Below are positions 10,288-21,380 of a stretch of DNA of 64,000 nt, in pieces. The notes under the pieces are model-generated. The model was not told where the DNA came from, made no database searches, and saw nothing but the letters and a program-made list of their open reading frames with translations. The stretch is from Lunularia cruciata. Lineage: Eukaryota; Streptophyta; Marchantiopsida; Lunulariales; Lunulariaceae. The position numbers and the translations under genes are program-made. Where the stretch lies: the NCBI GenBank assembly GCA_948567375.1, contig OX419760.1, forward strand, positions 14,694,001 through 14,758,000, read 5' to 3'. Positions within the stretch are counted from its first letter, which is position 1; each line of letters opens with the position of its first letter.

Positions 10288-10700
10288 TGTGGGGCCTACA
10301 TTTTTTGTTTTTTTAAATGTAACAAAGAAGAAGTGTATAGAGAAGTCGGATTGTGCCTGTATGGCCAAAGAAGGCGAAGAAAAGAGTCTTGAGGATGAAA
10401 CCCAAAGTAAAGTGACTTTGGGTCATGAGGCGAAGTACTCGGAAATGCCTTGTCAGCATACAACCCAAAGTAAAGTGTCTTTGTATCGGGGGAGCTCAAC
10501 TCGAGGCAAAGACAGTCTAACAACCTTTCATCGGGGCAAGAAATCCAAGAAGCGATCGTTCAAAAACCAGCGGCCCATACATGCAAAGGTTGATTGACAA
10601 TGACAGGTGCATGCAAGAGGTGTGATTTCTTGGTAGAAACTCAAAGTGAAGAAAGACAAAGAAAGTGCAACTCTATAAAAATCAAACTTGCAACGACAAA

Positions 10701-13243
10701 ATGTCGAGTAATTTTCCTTCGCCGTTGAGAAGTCATCTTGTAGGTGATCATGGGAAGGGAAATAGAGTTGGAATCGCATAAGTGTGTAAGGGAGAAGTCA
10801 CGAGAGTGAAATCGGGAGATAGTGAGAAGGCAGAAGAGATGGGAGGAGGAAAGAAGAACTCTGAATTTGTAGTGAGAAATCATGCAATTTGGAGGTTAGA
10901 TGTGATCGCTAGGATTGAAGTCTTGAGCCGACTTTGGATCACTTTCTTGGCATGGAATTGGAATGTGAGCTTTCCAGGTTTCATGACAAAAATCATCGAG
11001 AGCAAGTATCTCGATGGACCCGAGGAGGAAGAGAAGAGAGGAAATCTGGCTCGCTAGACAGAGTAGGATTGGAGACTCATACTTAGGAAGGAAGCAGGCT
11101 CGGAGCAGGAGGCCATGTTTTTGGAGAAGGGAGAGATAGCTTAAGAGAATCAAGAGGTGAGAGATGCATTCTTGTCAAAGCAGACAAAGAATGGGTACAA
11201 AGTTGAGAGCTACAAATACCCTTTGAAGAGAGGAATTGTGACTGGACTGATGGCCATCCTAAAGCCAGAGAGAACCACATATGTGATGAAATACCAAGCG
11301 GTGTTCTTTCACAAGTTATTTGTAGGAGAACCAATCAATTGGGCAAGGTGTTTCCATGGGAGGACAAGGCAAATTTTGGGCTAAATTTGTTTTGGGCTAA
11401 ATTTGTTGAACTTGGCGGAGCGAACTCGGATGGTGTCGCCCTTCCATCCTGATTTGAGAAAGGAGTTTGATGTCAAGGAGCAACAATACATCTTGCAAAT
11501 CAGGAGCACCAACAACAACTACATGAAGACAGGGAAGAACATGGAGATCGCAGTGAGTACCCCGAATACGAAGAAGAGAAGTCGGCAGTGCAAAGCCGAA
11601 GACACGAAGAAACCTCGGAAGACCAAGAAAGGCAACCCGAGACGAGGTATGGTGGTGATCGAGTCGGAGGATGAAGACTCGGAAGGTGATGCCGAGCTCA
11701 AGACTGAAGACTTGGAACACAAGGAGGAGCCTGAGCTAACACTACTGAGTGGAGATACGAGTAGCAATAGCGATGAAGGAGGAGAGATGACATCGGTGCC
11801 GGCAGCTGAAGAAGAAGAAGAAAAAGAAGTGCAGGCAGAATTTGAAACCGAGGGCAATACACAATTGGAAGATGAAGTAACTGAGCCCAAAGAGACAAAG
11901 ATCGTAGTATGAAGAGGAGTTCGCTCAAGACAGAAGGCAAAGTGGGAAGCAACTCCGAGTATGGTGAAGGAAGAAGCACCTAAAAGCTCCGGAAGCGAGG
12001 CGTCTATTCCGATACGACAACTACTGAGAAGGCGACTATCGAGAGAAGAAGAAGTAAAGAAGGAGATCACTCCACAGGTTGAAGTAGTTGCCAGTGATGG
12101 AGTGGAGTACCTGCAAGAAGTTGTGTGCCCATTGTTAGTAAAGCTAGAGTACCGAAAGAAGGAGATGCAATCGACTTGTCCAGAGGTGAAGACTATGTTG
12201 CACATATTTAGCAAGACTGGAAGAAGAAAACTCGGAGTTGAAGAAGAGTATAACCCAAGGTGAGGAGGAAAGAGAAGTACTGCAAGCGGAGGCAGTAGTG
12301 AGAAGTCAGGTAATTAAAGACCTGAAGAGAGAAGTGAATTATCGAGAGGATCTTGTGAAGAAGAGTAACATAGCAAGGGAGAGACAAGTAGCTGAGTATG
12401 AGATCTTGAAGCGGCAGTTTGCTGATTAAAGAGTAGAGGTTATCCATGCTATGGCGAGAGTAGCTGCAAAGAATCAAGAGCTCAATAGGGTAATGGAGAG
12501 TGTCAAGGAGAAGAAGCAACTTTGGCAGCAAGAGTTGGCAGCAAGAGTTGGCAGCACAATATAGAGAAGAAGACAAATTACAAGAGTTACTTTGTAATCA
12601 AGAGGACAGAGTTGTACAGAAGGAGAAGGAAAAGGAGTCGGTGAAAGCCGAGTTTGAGGCAGAGTTGGCGATATACCGAGAGGATTGGCTTGCAGATTGG
12701 GAACGTGAAAGGAAGACGAGATTGGAGCCTTTGAAGGAGATAGTCCTCCGGATGAATGCGATGTTAAGTACGGAGGCCAGCATTTGGATTGAAGAGACGA
12801 GGTTGCACAAGTTGAAGTTGTTGGTGCAAGAGATGAGGCAAAGACAGGCAAAGGATATAGATATGAATGCCTTGTTAATTAGTCTCAGAACTTGTGTAGA
12901 TAGAAAGGTCTTAGAGGTAGAAGATAACATTTCAATTAGATTAGACTTAGTGAAAATAGAGATAGAAAAGCTTTGGAAAGATGTTACAGCAAAACCCAAA
13001 GTAGATAACATAGGAGTACAAATGTCTTCGGAGTTACCGGTGGAGACATTAGAGAAGAGTGGGTCAAGAGATGAAGAGTTAGATAGATTACCCACTAGTG
13101 GAATTTCATATCAAGAAAGAGAATTGTTGGATCTAGTAGAAGAAGTAGAAGATATGAAACCCGAGGACAGAGTAGTAGGAAGTAAAGTTACTTCGGGTTC
13201 GGGTTTGAAAGCTGATGACAAAGTAGACATCAGATCGGATTAG
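10701..13243 (+). pseudogene. 2Y lORF, 5' LTR copy
   Basis: It is the LTR-borne reading frame, ~850 codons, here broken by stops and frameshifts into pieces at 10782-11057, 11157-11384, 11403-11912, 11961-12263 and 12500-13243. The start ATG (MSSNFPSPLRS) matches the starts in other copies (M-T/L-SNFPxPLRS). Layout: N-terminal conserved region (RNHAIWRLDVIARIEVLSRL, then WNVSFPGFM), central conserved region (NGYKVESYK, YVMKYQ, FFHKLF, EPINWARCFHGR, SPFHPDLRK), a basic then acidic linker, a long Glu/Lys coiled coil, and a C-terminal segment (KVLEVEDNISIRLDLVKIEIEKLW). About 70 codons of the central part near 11390 are missing compared with the 3' LTR copy. The function is unknown. Confidence 0.75.
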
Positions 13244-13359
13244 TAACAGTTTTTGAGATTTGAAGAGGCAGATATGAAGAGGTGTATTGTCATTTTGGAT
13301 CTATAGGTTTGAAGAGTTGTTGTAGAACAATATAGTTGTTAGAACTGTCGATTTGTTCA

Positions 13360-13370
13360 CTACTTAAGAG
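13360..13370 (+). promoter_or_regulatory. TATA-like box of 2Y 5' LTR
   Basis: CTACTTAAGAG aligns with CTATTTAAGAG of other copies, 120 bp after the lORF stop. It probably drives the genomic RNA. Confidence 0.5.
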
Positions 13371-14036
13371 TGGTATTTGCAGAGAAATGATGTTCAATGC
13401 TCATAATTTCTGAGAATAGATAAAGCAAAGTGCTGTGAAGCAGTGCTCGTCGCTTGAGCTTGATTCCGAGTATCAACTTTGCAATTGTGTTTGTGTTTGG
13501 AGAAATTTGAAGTGCAAGTCAGTGTGCTTGTTGGATGTTGGATTCTGCAGCCTTGATCTTCATTCTGTGTTTGATCCTAAGTGAAGTGCAATCGGAGCAA
13601 TGCCTTGACAGATCTGAGAGGAATTGTAGTGTTGGTAGTATTTTGCATTTGTGAGTGCAATGCAAAGTTGATGTGAAGCAATTTTGATAGAGGAAGTTGT
13701 GCCTTCAATGGAGGGGTGGAACACAATTCTGAGGCAAAGTTGTTTTGCAGTGAAGTGCCGTTTTTGGGAGAGCCTAAATCATCACAATCAAGATTGTTTG
13801 GAAAGATTTGATGGAGTTGTGATAAGAAGTGTGAATTCGTGACAAGACTGTGAATCAGTGCTTGTTACTCTCTTCTGGGTGTGGTTTCTACCGGAGAGAT
13901 TAAAGACGCAACCAAGAAGAACTACATTGTTACTTTGCTTCGTATTTGGAAATTTTTGACTTGTATCTCTGCGGGAATGAACTTTACTTACCTGATTACC
14001 GCAAAAGTGATATTTGCCGGGTTGTCACATGATTTT

Positions 14037-14054
14037 TGGCACCGCTGCTGAGGA
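14037..14054 (+). other. 2Y primer-binding site
   Basis: TGGCACCGCTGCTGAGGA lies seven bases after the LTR end. It resembles the tRNA-Asp-type site TGGCGCCGTTGCCGGGGA. 2F has TGGCACTGCTGCCGGGGA at the same place. Confidence 0.75.
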
Positions 14055-14117
14055 TACAAATCTCGGAAGTAGAAGAATACAAAGACAAATTTGAAACTGG
14101 GTATCAACCCAATATGA

Positions 14118-16310
14118 ATGTCCGCATCGAGAGAACAACAAGAAGAGAGAGCTCAAAGACAAGCACTTCAACATGAAGAAGACGAACGTCTGAACGTCCC
14201 ATCCACTGTTGACAAAACCAAACATGAGGCGTTGGACTTTCAACTTCTTCACGAAGTGCAAGAAGCCCTGCGAGAACTTGATCACAAGAAACATGAAGGT
14301 GGTTGGCAAGGCTACTTTGCATCTCCCTCTTCTTCCAAGAAGAAGAAAGAATTGAGTGGGCAAACATATGCATTGCGGCCTAGTACTCCGACTTCCCCTA
14401 GAGTTGTAAAGGAAGTTGTGTCCTTGAAGAACTTTGTTTGAGAAAAGACATCACAAACACTTACTGAAGACGAGTGTCAACATCTTCTACGAATGATTCC
14501 TCAATTGTCCCAAAGGAATTTTGAAGAACCAATCAAAGGTGTTGATCCTAAATCTTCCACTTGGGTTGAAGTCAACACCCTCATAGCAAAAACTGTTGAA
14601 GAAGACCCCACCTTGAATTTGACAAATTGGAACCCCTAGGCTGACAACACGGCGTTGATACCAGCCAATCCTTCAGTTCCATCAAGTTCAGCACTACCTC
14701 AGCCAATCCCAGTGCATCAAACAATGACTTTGTTGCCTGTCACCCGACACGCCTATCAGAAGTACAAGGGGACAGAACAAGACAAAGACCCTGATGAATT
14801 CATTGAAGAATTCGAAGTCATCCCCTTAGCTAACAAGGAGCATGACTTGGCGGATTGACTAAGAATTTTCCCAAGTTTGCTCCAAACGAAAGCTCGGAGT
14901 TGGTACACCCATGTGACCCAGGAGGGGTTTGTGCCAGCGGACTCGGTAGACTTGAGAAAAAACTTCCTGGAACGATTCTGGGAGGTTGATTACGACACGA
15001 GTGTCTTCGTGGCACTAAAAAATTTAGACCAAGGCAAGAAAGAGAAGTTGAGAGACTACTTTGAGCGGTTCATGGCACTATTGAACTAAGTTCCCAAGCA
15101 ATCGGGGGTAGTGGGTTACTCCAATGCCCAAGCCATTACCTGGTTCCTTGGGGGACTTTCACCAGAGATACAAATCTTTGCAAGGGAAAGGAATGTAACT
15201 TCCTTTGACAAAGTACTCAAACAGTTGCTCGTTACGAGGCGGCCCACTCTCACTCTGCCGGTAACCAGAGAAATTGGGGGAAGAAAGGCAAGAAGCCCAG
15301 AAGGAAAGCTTCACGTAGTACATCCCCTTCTTTGGAAAAATCTTCCATGTCTTTGAGATCTTCTTTGGAATCCAAAGAAGAATCAAAGCCAAGACGAGTT
15401 AGAAGACGTGGAAGCAAGAAACCAGTGACTCCTCCAATAAAGAGTGTAAATAAGGCAGATACCAAGCTGGATGCCCTCATCAAGGAGTTTTTGGATTTCA
15501 AGATCCAGATGATTTGGGCCAAAGACAGAAGGAAGGCCCCAACATTTGGGAGATCAAATGTATGGTGCACTGCATGTGGCAAATCAGGCCACACAAACAC
15601 AGACTGCAATACTCGTAATGCATTCCCGGTGCAGCAAATTGATTGGGTTCCGGGATGGAACCAAGATGAGGACAAAGAGGTTGTGTACCAGACACAAGAA
15701 GTACAACCTCAAGCAAGCACATCATACCAAGGTCCAAGGTTTGGACCAAGGGAGTATAACCCCAATGCTCCTCCATGAAGACCACCAATGAGCAACCAGA
15801 ATCACCCTCAGAATGTTGCACCCGGAGCCTATTATAATTTTGGCTCAATGGGACATTGGTCTCCAAACTGTCCCGAGCCAAGAAGGCAAATCGGGTACGT
15901 TCCCCTGTGTGGAAATTGTAAAGGATCGGGGCATACAGGCAACCAATGTCCTCACCCACCGAACCCAAAGCCGCCTGTAAAGTATGTACAGACCCCCGCT
16001 GAGCGTGTAGCAATTCAGCCAAAGGGAGATACTAATGTAAATTGTATCACTCTTGAGGAAGAAAGACCTCAAGAAGGAAGTCTGGCCTTGGAAGGACAAT
16101 GGCCGGACCTTGAAATTTTGAAAGTTGAGACACGCTCCAGCAAGAAGAAGAGTGATCCCAAAGAATTGAGTACGACCTCGTCGTCTTCCAGAAAGGCAAA
16201 GAGACTGTGCCCAAAGGCAATTCTTTCCTGCCAAGGAGGAAAAGATCCTCACAAAAGCAAAAGCTAAAGCCTTGCAAAAAGAACTAAAGGAGGCACTACT
16301 CAGGACTTCA
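14118..16310 (+). pseudogene. gag: 2Y gag with CCHC knuckles
   Basis: It starts at the Met of MSASREQQEE. An N-terminal charged helical region (ALDFQLLHEVQEAL) runs to about 14440. The capsid-like gag domain is at about 14720-15230 (DPDEFIEEFE, ARSWYTHV, FLERFWEVDYD, DYFERFMALLN, AITWFLGGLSPEIQ). Two intact C-x2-C-x4-H-x4-C knuckles are at about 15570 (CTACGKSGHTNTDC) and 15910 (CGNCKGSGHTGNQC). A third between them (GSMGHWSPNC near 15840) has lost its first cysteine. In-frame stops near 14439, 14637, 14856 and 15088 and frameshifts at about 15240 and 15780 disable it. It would form the particle and bind genomic RNA. Confidence 0.82.
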
Positions 16311-17519
16311 GATATGAGTCTGGAAGGGGAGACAAAGACGAAGTCTCCAGTTTTTTTGATAGACATCCAATCCGAAGTAAAGGGTCTGATCCAAGCCAAG
16401 GTAGGCCAACCCAAGGAACCTTGGGTTAAGACCATTAGCAAGCCTGTTACCATTTTGAAGCATCCCGAAGTCAAGAGGGAACATGGAGAGACTTTGGACC
16501 CAAAGCCAAAGGCAAAGATGGTCAAATTGGGAGGAGTTCCCCAATACGATATTGTAGCAGATCTAGCAGCCACAAATGCCAACATTACATTCAAGCAATT
16601 GTGGAAAGATAACAAGCTGTATAAGAGGCAGCTAAATTTGGCACTCAACAAGGTGAGGTCGATGTCAAAGAAGGACCTGCCTGCTATCTATCGTATTGAA
16701 CAAGAAGATTTGGGATCTCTCGAGGTAGACGCGGAGATTGTAGGGTGCATGATCACATCGATACCCATTGACTCTGGGTCCGGTGTGAACATCATGACCA
16801 AAGATACTGCAAATTGACTTGGTATCACACGTTTGAACCAACACCCCGAGTGTTGAAGTTTGCAGACCAAACTAGGAGACGGCCTTTGGGCATGCTGTCA
16901 AACATCACTACGATCATTGGAGGGGTACCCTTCAAGTTGAACTACATTGTGTTGCAACCAGTGACAAAGACTGGTTTCTCCATTGATTGGAAGACCTTGG
17001 TTGTATAGCGCCCAAGTTGTGGTGGATTGGCATCAACAGAAGTTAAGATTCAAGGACATCTCATCCAAAGATCAGAAGCTGGTGACTATGAGTTGGACAA
17101 AAGTTCCCCACCTCAGGGAAACAAGTTTTTCGGAAGAGGAGGACGAATCCAAAGACTCATCGTCTTTGTCCTCAGATGAATCCAAAGACGAAGTCCAAGT
17201 TAATTACTTGGAATGCTACGAGGGGGATGTTGAAGACGAAGACCCATATGACCTCACCTCGGGTGAACCTGACTTGGAGGAAGGGGGTTTGATGGCAGCT
17301 CGCCTTGGATTAAGCCGAGTAAGCCATGTTGAAGGTGTCATCAACCCCGATGACTGTCAAGATGTTTCATTAACTGAAGGAAAAATTTTGAAAATCTCAA
17401 AGACAGTCACTTCAAAGGAGTTGGCAGGATACACTGCCCTGTTTATAGAATTCCAAGATGTATTCACCTGGTCTATTGATCAAATGTGGGGTATTCTACA
17501 AGAATTTGGAGAACACCGG
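16311..17519 (+). pseudogene. pol: 2Y protease and protease-RT linker
   Basis: A helical segment (ADLAATNANITFKQLW near 16555) precedes a retropepsin whose active site reads PIDSGSGVNI near 16768, keeping the D-S/T-G triad. The region TFEPTPRVLKFADQTRR (16830) and the flap-to-C-terminal part DWKTLVV/GRPWLY (16985) follow, with a stop at 16815 and a frameshift near 16990. An acidic linker rich in Ser, Asp and Glu (17100-17280) leads to VTSKELAGYTALFIEFQDVFTW, the usual entry to RT. The frame is then split at 17519 by element L; RT resumes at 20092. Confidence 0.78.
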
Positions 17520-18444
17520 TGTCGTAGGGAACGTTTGGTCTCGAGAGTGCGCCAAGCACATGGCTGCTTGTGCTTAGTTTTCCCTACTGTCCTTCTTTTG
17601 GGTCTTTCCCATAGACTGACATTCCTTCCCTACTCCTGGTTTGTCGGGAATTTGTCTCTATATGAACCTGTTGTTTCAGTTTCCCTAAGGTTGGCTCTCC
17701 CTGATGGTTTTGTTTTATCCTTGACTTTCATAAAATTAATCTTGTCATGCTAGTCTGGTGTTATGGTTTCTACCTCTGCCTGGTCTCATATTCTATTTTC
17801 ACATCAGGTTCAAGCTATGGTTCGGGATCTGGCAGTTCATAGACCTAGGTCAGGTGGCCCTTTAATAAAATAAAAGAAACAACAACTGAGTGATCTAACC
17901 AAACATAAACCCGGGCATCCAGATCATTTACTTAGGCTATTCACATGGACCGGACTGAGAGTTCCTAGAATGGAGTTTTCCTCAACTCTAGTCACAATTC
18001 ATAACACAATCCGCTTCCAAGATTCATCATTCACAGGAGTTTCAACAACAACGTTCACAAGGTTGGATAAGTCAAATAGTTCTAGTCAAGACAATGCCTG
18101 CCCTAAGGTTGCAACTGATCATCAACTCAGCCGGCAGTTCACATATATTCTGTCCAACAGCAGGCAAGGCAATTCACCCTCCAAACCTCTTCATTCTCCT
18201 ATGCCCTGTTTTGCATATCAGATTCACTCCATTCAGACAGGCCAACCAACTTCAAATATTTCTTGCCTTTGTTCCAGATGAGCTGAGCCACCTCGAAATT
18301 CTCCTCCTTTTCTTCCTGACTAGCTCCTATCACTGCCTGTTCAGTCACTCTTCACAACATCTTCCCAAAAAAATTATATCTTTCTTCTTCACTCCTATCC
18401 TCACCTTCGGGAGATTATCCTTTGGCAACTTCTGCAGCAAATCC

Positions 18445-18731
18445 CCTTCAGACCTGCAAAAATTCCTCTCCAATTCTGTCCCTCAACACTCTGTCAACAT
18501 TTTCACACTGAAATCTCTCTTCCTCAGCCTGTTCTCACCTTCGTGAGAGTTTCTTTTGCTACTCTTGCAGCCTGCCCTTCAGACCTGCGAAAATTCTCTT
18601 TCCAATTCTGTCCCTCAACACTCTATCAACATTTTCACACATAAATCTCTCTTCCTCAGTCCTGTTCTCACCTTTGTGAGAGTTTCTTTTGCTACTCCTG
18701 CAGCCTGCCCTTCAGACCTGCGAAAATTGCC
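18445..18731 (+). repeat. L tandem repeat, ~132-bp unit
   Basis: Units begin CCTTCAGACCTGC at 18445, 18576 and 18709 (spacing 131 and 133 bp); the third is cut short and runs into the next array. Each contains CAATTCTGTCCCTCAACACTC and GTGAGAGTTTCTTTTGCTAC. Confidence 0.85.
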
Positions 18732-19545
18732 CTTCTGTCCAAGCACTTCCTCTCCTGCACATTTGTTCATTCCTTCAAGAAGAAACCTTTCTCTCCCTTG
18801 CACTCTCAAGCCCTTCTTGTCCTGCGAAAATTGCCCTTCTGTCCAAGCACTTCCTCTCCTGCACATTTGTTCATTCCTTCAAGAAGACCTTTCTCTCCCC
18901 TGCACTCTCAAGCCCTAACATTACCTGCGAAAATTTGCCCTTCTGTCCAAGCACTTCCTCTCTTGCACATTTGTTCATTCCTTCAAGAAGAAACATTTCT
19001 CTCCCCTACACTCTCAAGTCCTTCTTGTCCTGCAAAAATTGCCCTTCTGTCCAAGCACTTCCTCTCCTGCACATTTGTTCATTCCTTCAAGAAGACCTTT
19101 CTCTCCCCTGCACTCTCAAGCCCTAACATTACCTGCAAAAATTTGCCCTTCTGTCCAAGCACTTCCTCTCCTGCACATTTGTTCATTCCTTCAAGAAGAA
19201 ACCTTTCTCTCCCCTGCACTCTCAAGCCCTTCTTGTCCTGCGAAAATTGCCCTTCTGTCCAAGCACTTCCTCTCCTGCACATTTGTTCATTCCTTCAAGA
19301 AGACCTCTTTCTCTCCCCTGCACTCTCAAGCCCTAACATTCCTTGCGAAAATTGCCCTTCTGTCCAAGCACTTCCTCTCCTGCACATTTGTTCATTCCTT
19401 CAAGAAGAAACATTTCTCTCCCCTTCACTCTCAAGTCCTTCTTGTCCTGCGAAAATTGCCCTTCTGTCCAAGCACTTCCTCTCCTGCACATTTGTTCATT
19501 CCTTCAAGAAGAAACCTTTCTCTCCCCTGCACTCTCAAGCCCTCC
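18732..19545 (+). repeat. L tandem repeat, 104-bp unit in a two-unit order
   Basis: Eight units begin CTTCTGTCCAAGCACTTCC at 18732, 18836, 18940, 19044, 19148, 19252, 19357 and 19461. Two types alternate: one with AAGAAGAAAC and CCCTTCTTGTCCTG, one with AAGAAGACC and CCCTAACATT. The higher-order period is thus ~208 bp. All three frames are open across it because the unit lacks stops, so the long frames here are not evidence of a gene. Confidence 0.92.
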
Positions 19546-20091
19546 TGTCCAACTTGAAAATCTTGGCCCTGATTGTTCCTCTCTTCCACCCTTCAGTTCT
19601 CGAGAAATTTTCTCCCCCTGGCAAACCCTCTCCTGTCCAACTTGAAATTTCTTCTCCTGATTTTTCCTCTGCCCCCTAAAAGCCTTCCTGACTACTCCTT
19701 CATGATCATTCCAATTCCCCTCGATTCACTTCCTTCCTGCCCACCTTCTGTCCTCTGCCCCAAACTCCTCCTGTCATTCCCAAAAAAAAAACCCCCTTTC
19801 TCTCTCGAAACTCCTCTGTCCCTTTTCAAAAAAAACCCTACTCTTTCTTCTCACAAAAATTTCTGCCACTCCTCTTGAAATCCTCTGCCAAACCCTCTCA
19901 AAATCTTTTGGCATTTTGTGAAAACCCTCAGCCCTTCTCTGTCTCCTCACTTTCTCCCAAAAACCAGGTAGCAAAACCACACCCGAGACATATTATCATA
20001 AATCCCTGCTCCTTACAACAAATAAAAGAGAAAAGAAAATTTATCACACCAAAAGCCTCAAGGGTACACGTGGGCTATTTTCCCGACGACA

Positions 20092-20950
20092 CCGGATTGA
20101 TCTGGTTGAAGGTGCAGTTCCGGTTTGGCAGCGGCAATACCGCCTGAACCCAAAGTACTCGATGTTGGTGAAAGATGAAATTGATAAATACTTAGGGGCT
20201 GGAATCATCTTCCTTGTCTTAAGCAGTGAATGATTTTGCCCTATTGTCATTGTCCCGAAGAAGAAAACAGGGAAGATCCGAGTGTGCCAAGACTTTTGGA
20301 AGTTGAATGCAGTCACAAGGAAAGATCATCATCCCTTGCCTTTTACTGATACAATTTTAGATCAGGTAGCTGGTCATCCTTGTTATAGTTTTCTCAATGG
20401 ATTTTCAGGGTACAATCAAGTATCCATTTGAGAAGAGGACAAGGATAAAACTACATTCACAACCGATTGGGGCACTTTCACTTCCAATCAAATGCCCTTT
20501 GGGTTGTGTAACGCTCCCGCTACTTTCCAGCGGATGATGAATTCAATCTTCAAAGATTTCCTGCGCAAATTTGTGGAAGGTTTCATTGATGACTTTTGTG
20601 TGTTTGGGCAAAGATATGTACATTTAGATTACCTTCACTAAACTTTTGAAAGGTGTCATTTTGCCGGCTTGTCATTACACCCGGAGAAATGCTTCTTTGC
20701 AATGAAGGAGGGAATTCTTCTAGGGCATCGGGTGTCAAGCCAAGGTATTGAAGTTGATGTTGAGAAGGTCAAGATAATCGCAGCTTTGGAATTCCCAAAG
20801 AACATCCGGGAGCTGAGAGCCTTCTTGGGACATGTCGGATATTATAGACACTTCGTGTCAAACTATGCAGTGCTTGCTGCACCACTTACAAAGCTTCTGA
20901 AGAAATCCAAAGACTATTTGTGGGAAGCAAATCAAGAAGAAGCTGGTTGA
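20092..20950 (+). pseudogene. pol: 2Y reverse transcriptase
   Basis: It resumes after L with WQRQYRLNPKYSMLVKDEID. RT motifs follow: IVPKKKTGKIRVCQDF (20255), HHPLPFTDTILDQVAGH (20330), FLNGFSGYNQV (20390, with Asn where the first catalytic Asp is expected), MPFGLCNAPATFQR (20490) and GFIDDFCVFG (20583, active site retained). The thumb and connection (SLHPEKCFF, LRAFLGHVGYYRHF) reach 20950. In-frame stops occur near 20232, 20430 and 20640. Loss of the first Asp and the stops make it inactive. Confidence 0.82.
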
Positions 20951-21380
20951 AGCACTTGTTATGAGGGCCCCGAATTGGGACATCCCTTTTCATGTATATG
21001 TGGACACTTTGTCCATGGCCATCGGAGTCATCTTAAGTCAGAAGGACAAAAAGAAGAAGGACTACCCGGTGTATTATGCCAGCCGACAACTTTCAGTTTC
21101 TGAAAAGAACTATTTGATGATTGAAAGAGAAGCACTCGAAATGGTGTATGCCTGCAAGAAATTTTGCCATTATCTGTTGAGGTAGGAGTTTGTCTTCTAT
21201 GTTGACCATTACGCATTGCAACATTTGGTCAAGAAGGCAGATTTATTTGGGCAAATTGCAAGATGGATCTTGTTGTTACAAGAGTTCACGTATATTGTAC
21301 AAGTAAGGAAGGGAGCTTCGCATTTGAATGCGGACTTCCTGTCCAGGTTAGAAACTCAAGACCAAGAGTGGGAAATTGAC
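20951..21380 (+). pseudogene. pol: 2Y RNase H
   Basis: Motifs are HVYVDTLSMAIG (first Asp, about 21000), MIEREALEMVYAC (Glu, about 21125) and FYVDHYALQHL (Asp, about 21205), followed by ARWILLLQEFTY and the VRKGASHLNADFLSRL tail near 21310. A stop at 21183 and a small frameshift near 20940 break it. The tail GxxHLNADFLSR is the usual end of Ty3-type RNase H. Confidence 0.8.

Larger units (their letters stand above)
10288..14029 (+). repeat. 2Y 5' LTR (3742 bp)
   Basis: Termini are TGTGGGGCCTACA and GGGTTGTCACA. Its layout is a near-palindromic start, ~400 bp of noncoding U3, lORF (10701-13243), a TATA-like box at 13360, then ~660 bp of R/U5 leader ending at the primer site. It is full length compared with the 3' LTR. 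Confidence 0.93.
17520..20091 (+). mobile_element. Element L: solo-LTR-like insertion in 2Y pol
   Basis: It interrupts a sequence that is continuous in 2F (GAACACCGGATTGATC). It begins TGTCGTAGGG and ends TCCCGACGACA, giving inverted termini TGTCGT/ACGACA. The flanks are CCGG on both sides (ACCGG if the last A is counted as target). No coding domain is seen. Roughly 17520-18440 is unique, 18445-19545 is tandem repeats, and 19546-20091 is C/T-rich then unique. The size and TG...CA ends fit a solo LTR of a third family; orientation of the parent element cannot be told. Confidence 0.75.

Noticed and set aside
11519-12214. 231-codon minus-strand Ser-rich frame
   Set aside because: It is the antisense shadow of the acidic and Ser-coding linker of lORF; equivalents recur wherever that linker occurs.
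12598-13095. 165-codon minus-strand frame, repeated at 25072-25569
   Set aside because: Antisense of the lORF coiled coil; its conservation follows from the sense strand.
18798-19679. 293-codon plus-strand frame, with overlapping long frames in the same region
   Set aside because: It is a translation of the 104-bp tandem array, which lacks stops in several frames; no domain and no start context support a gene.
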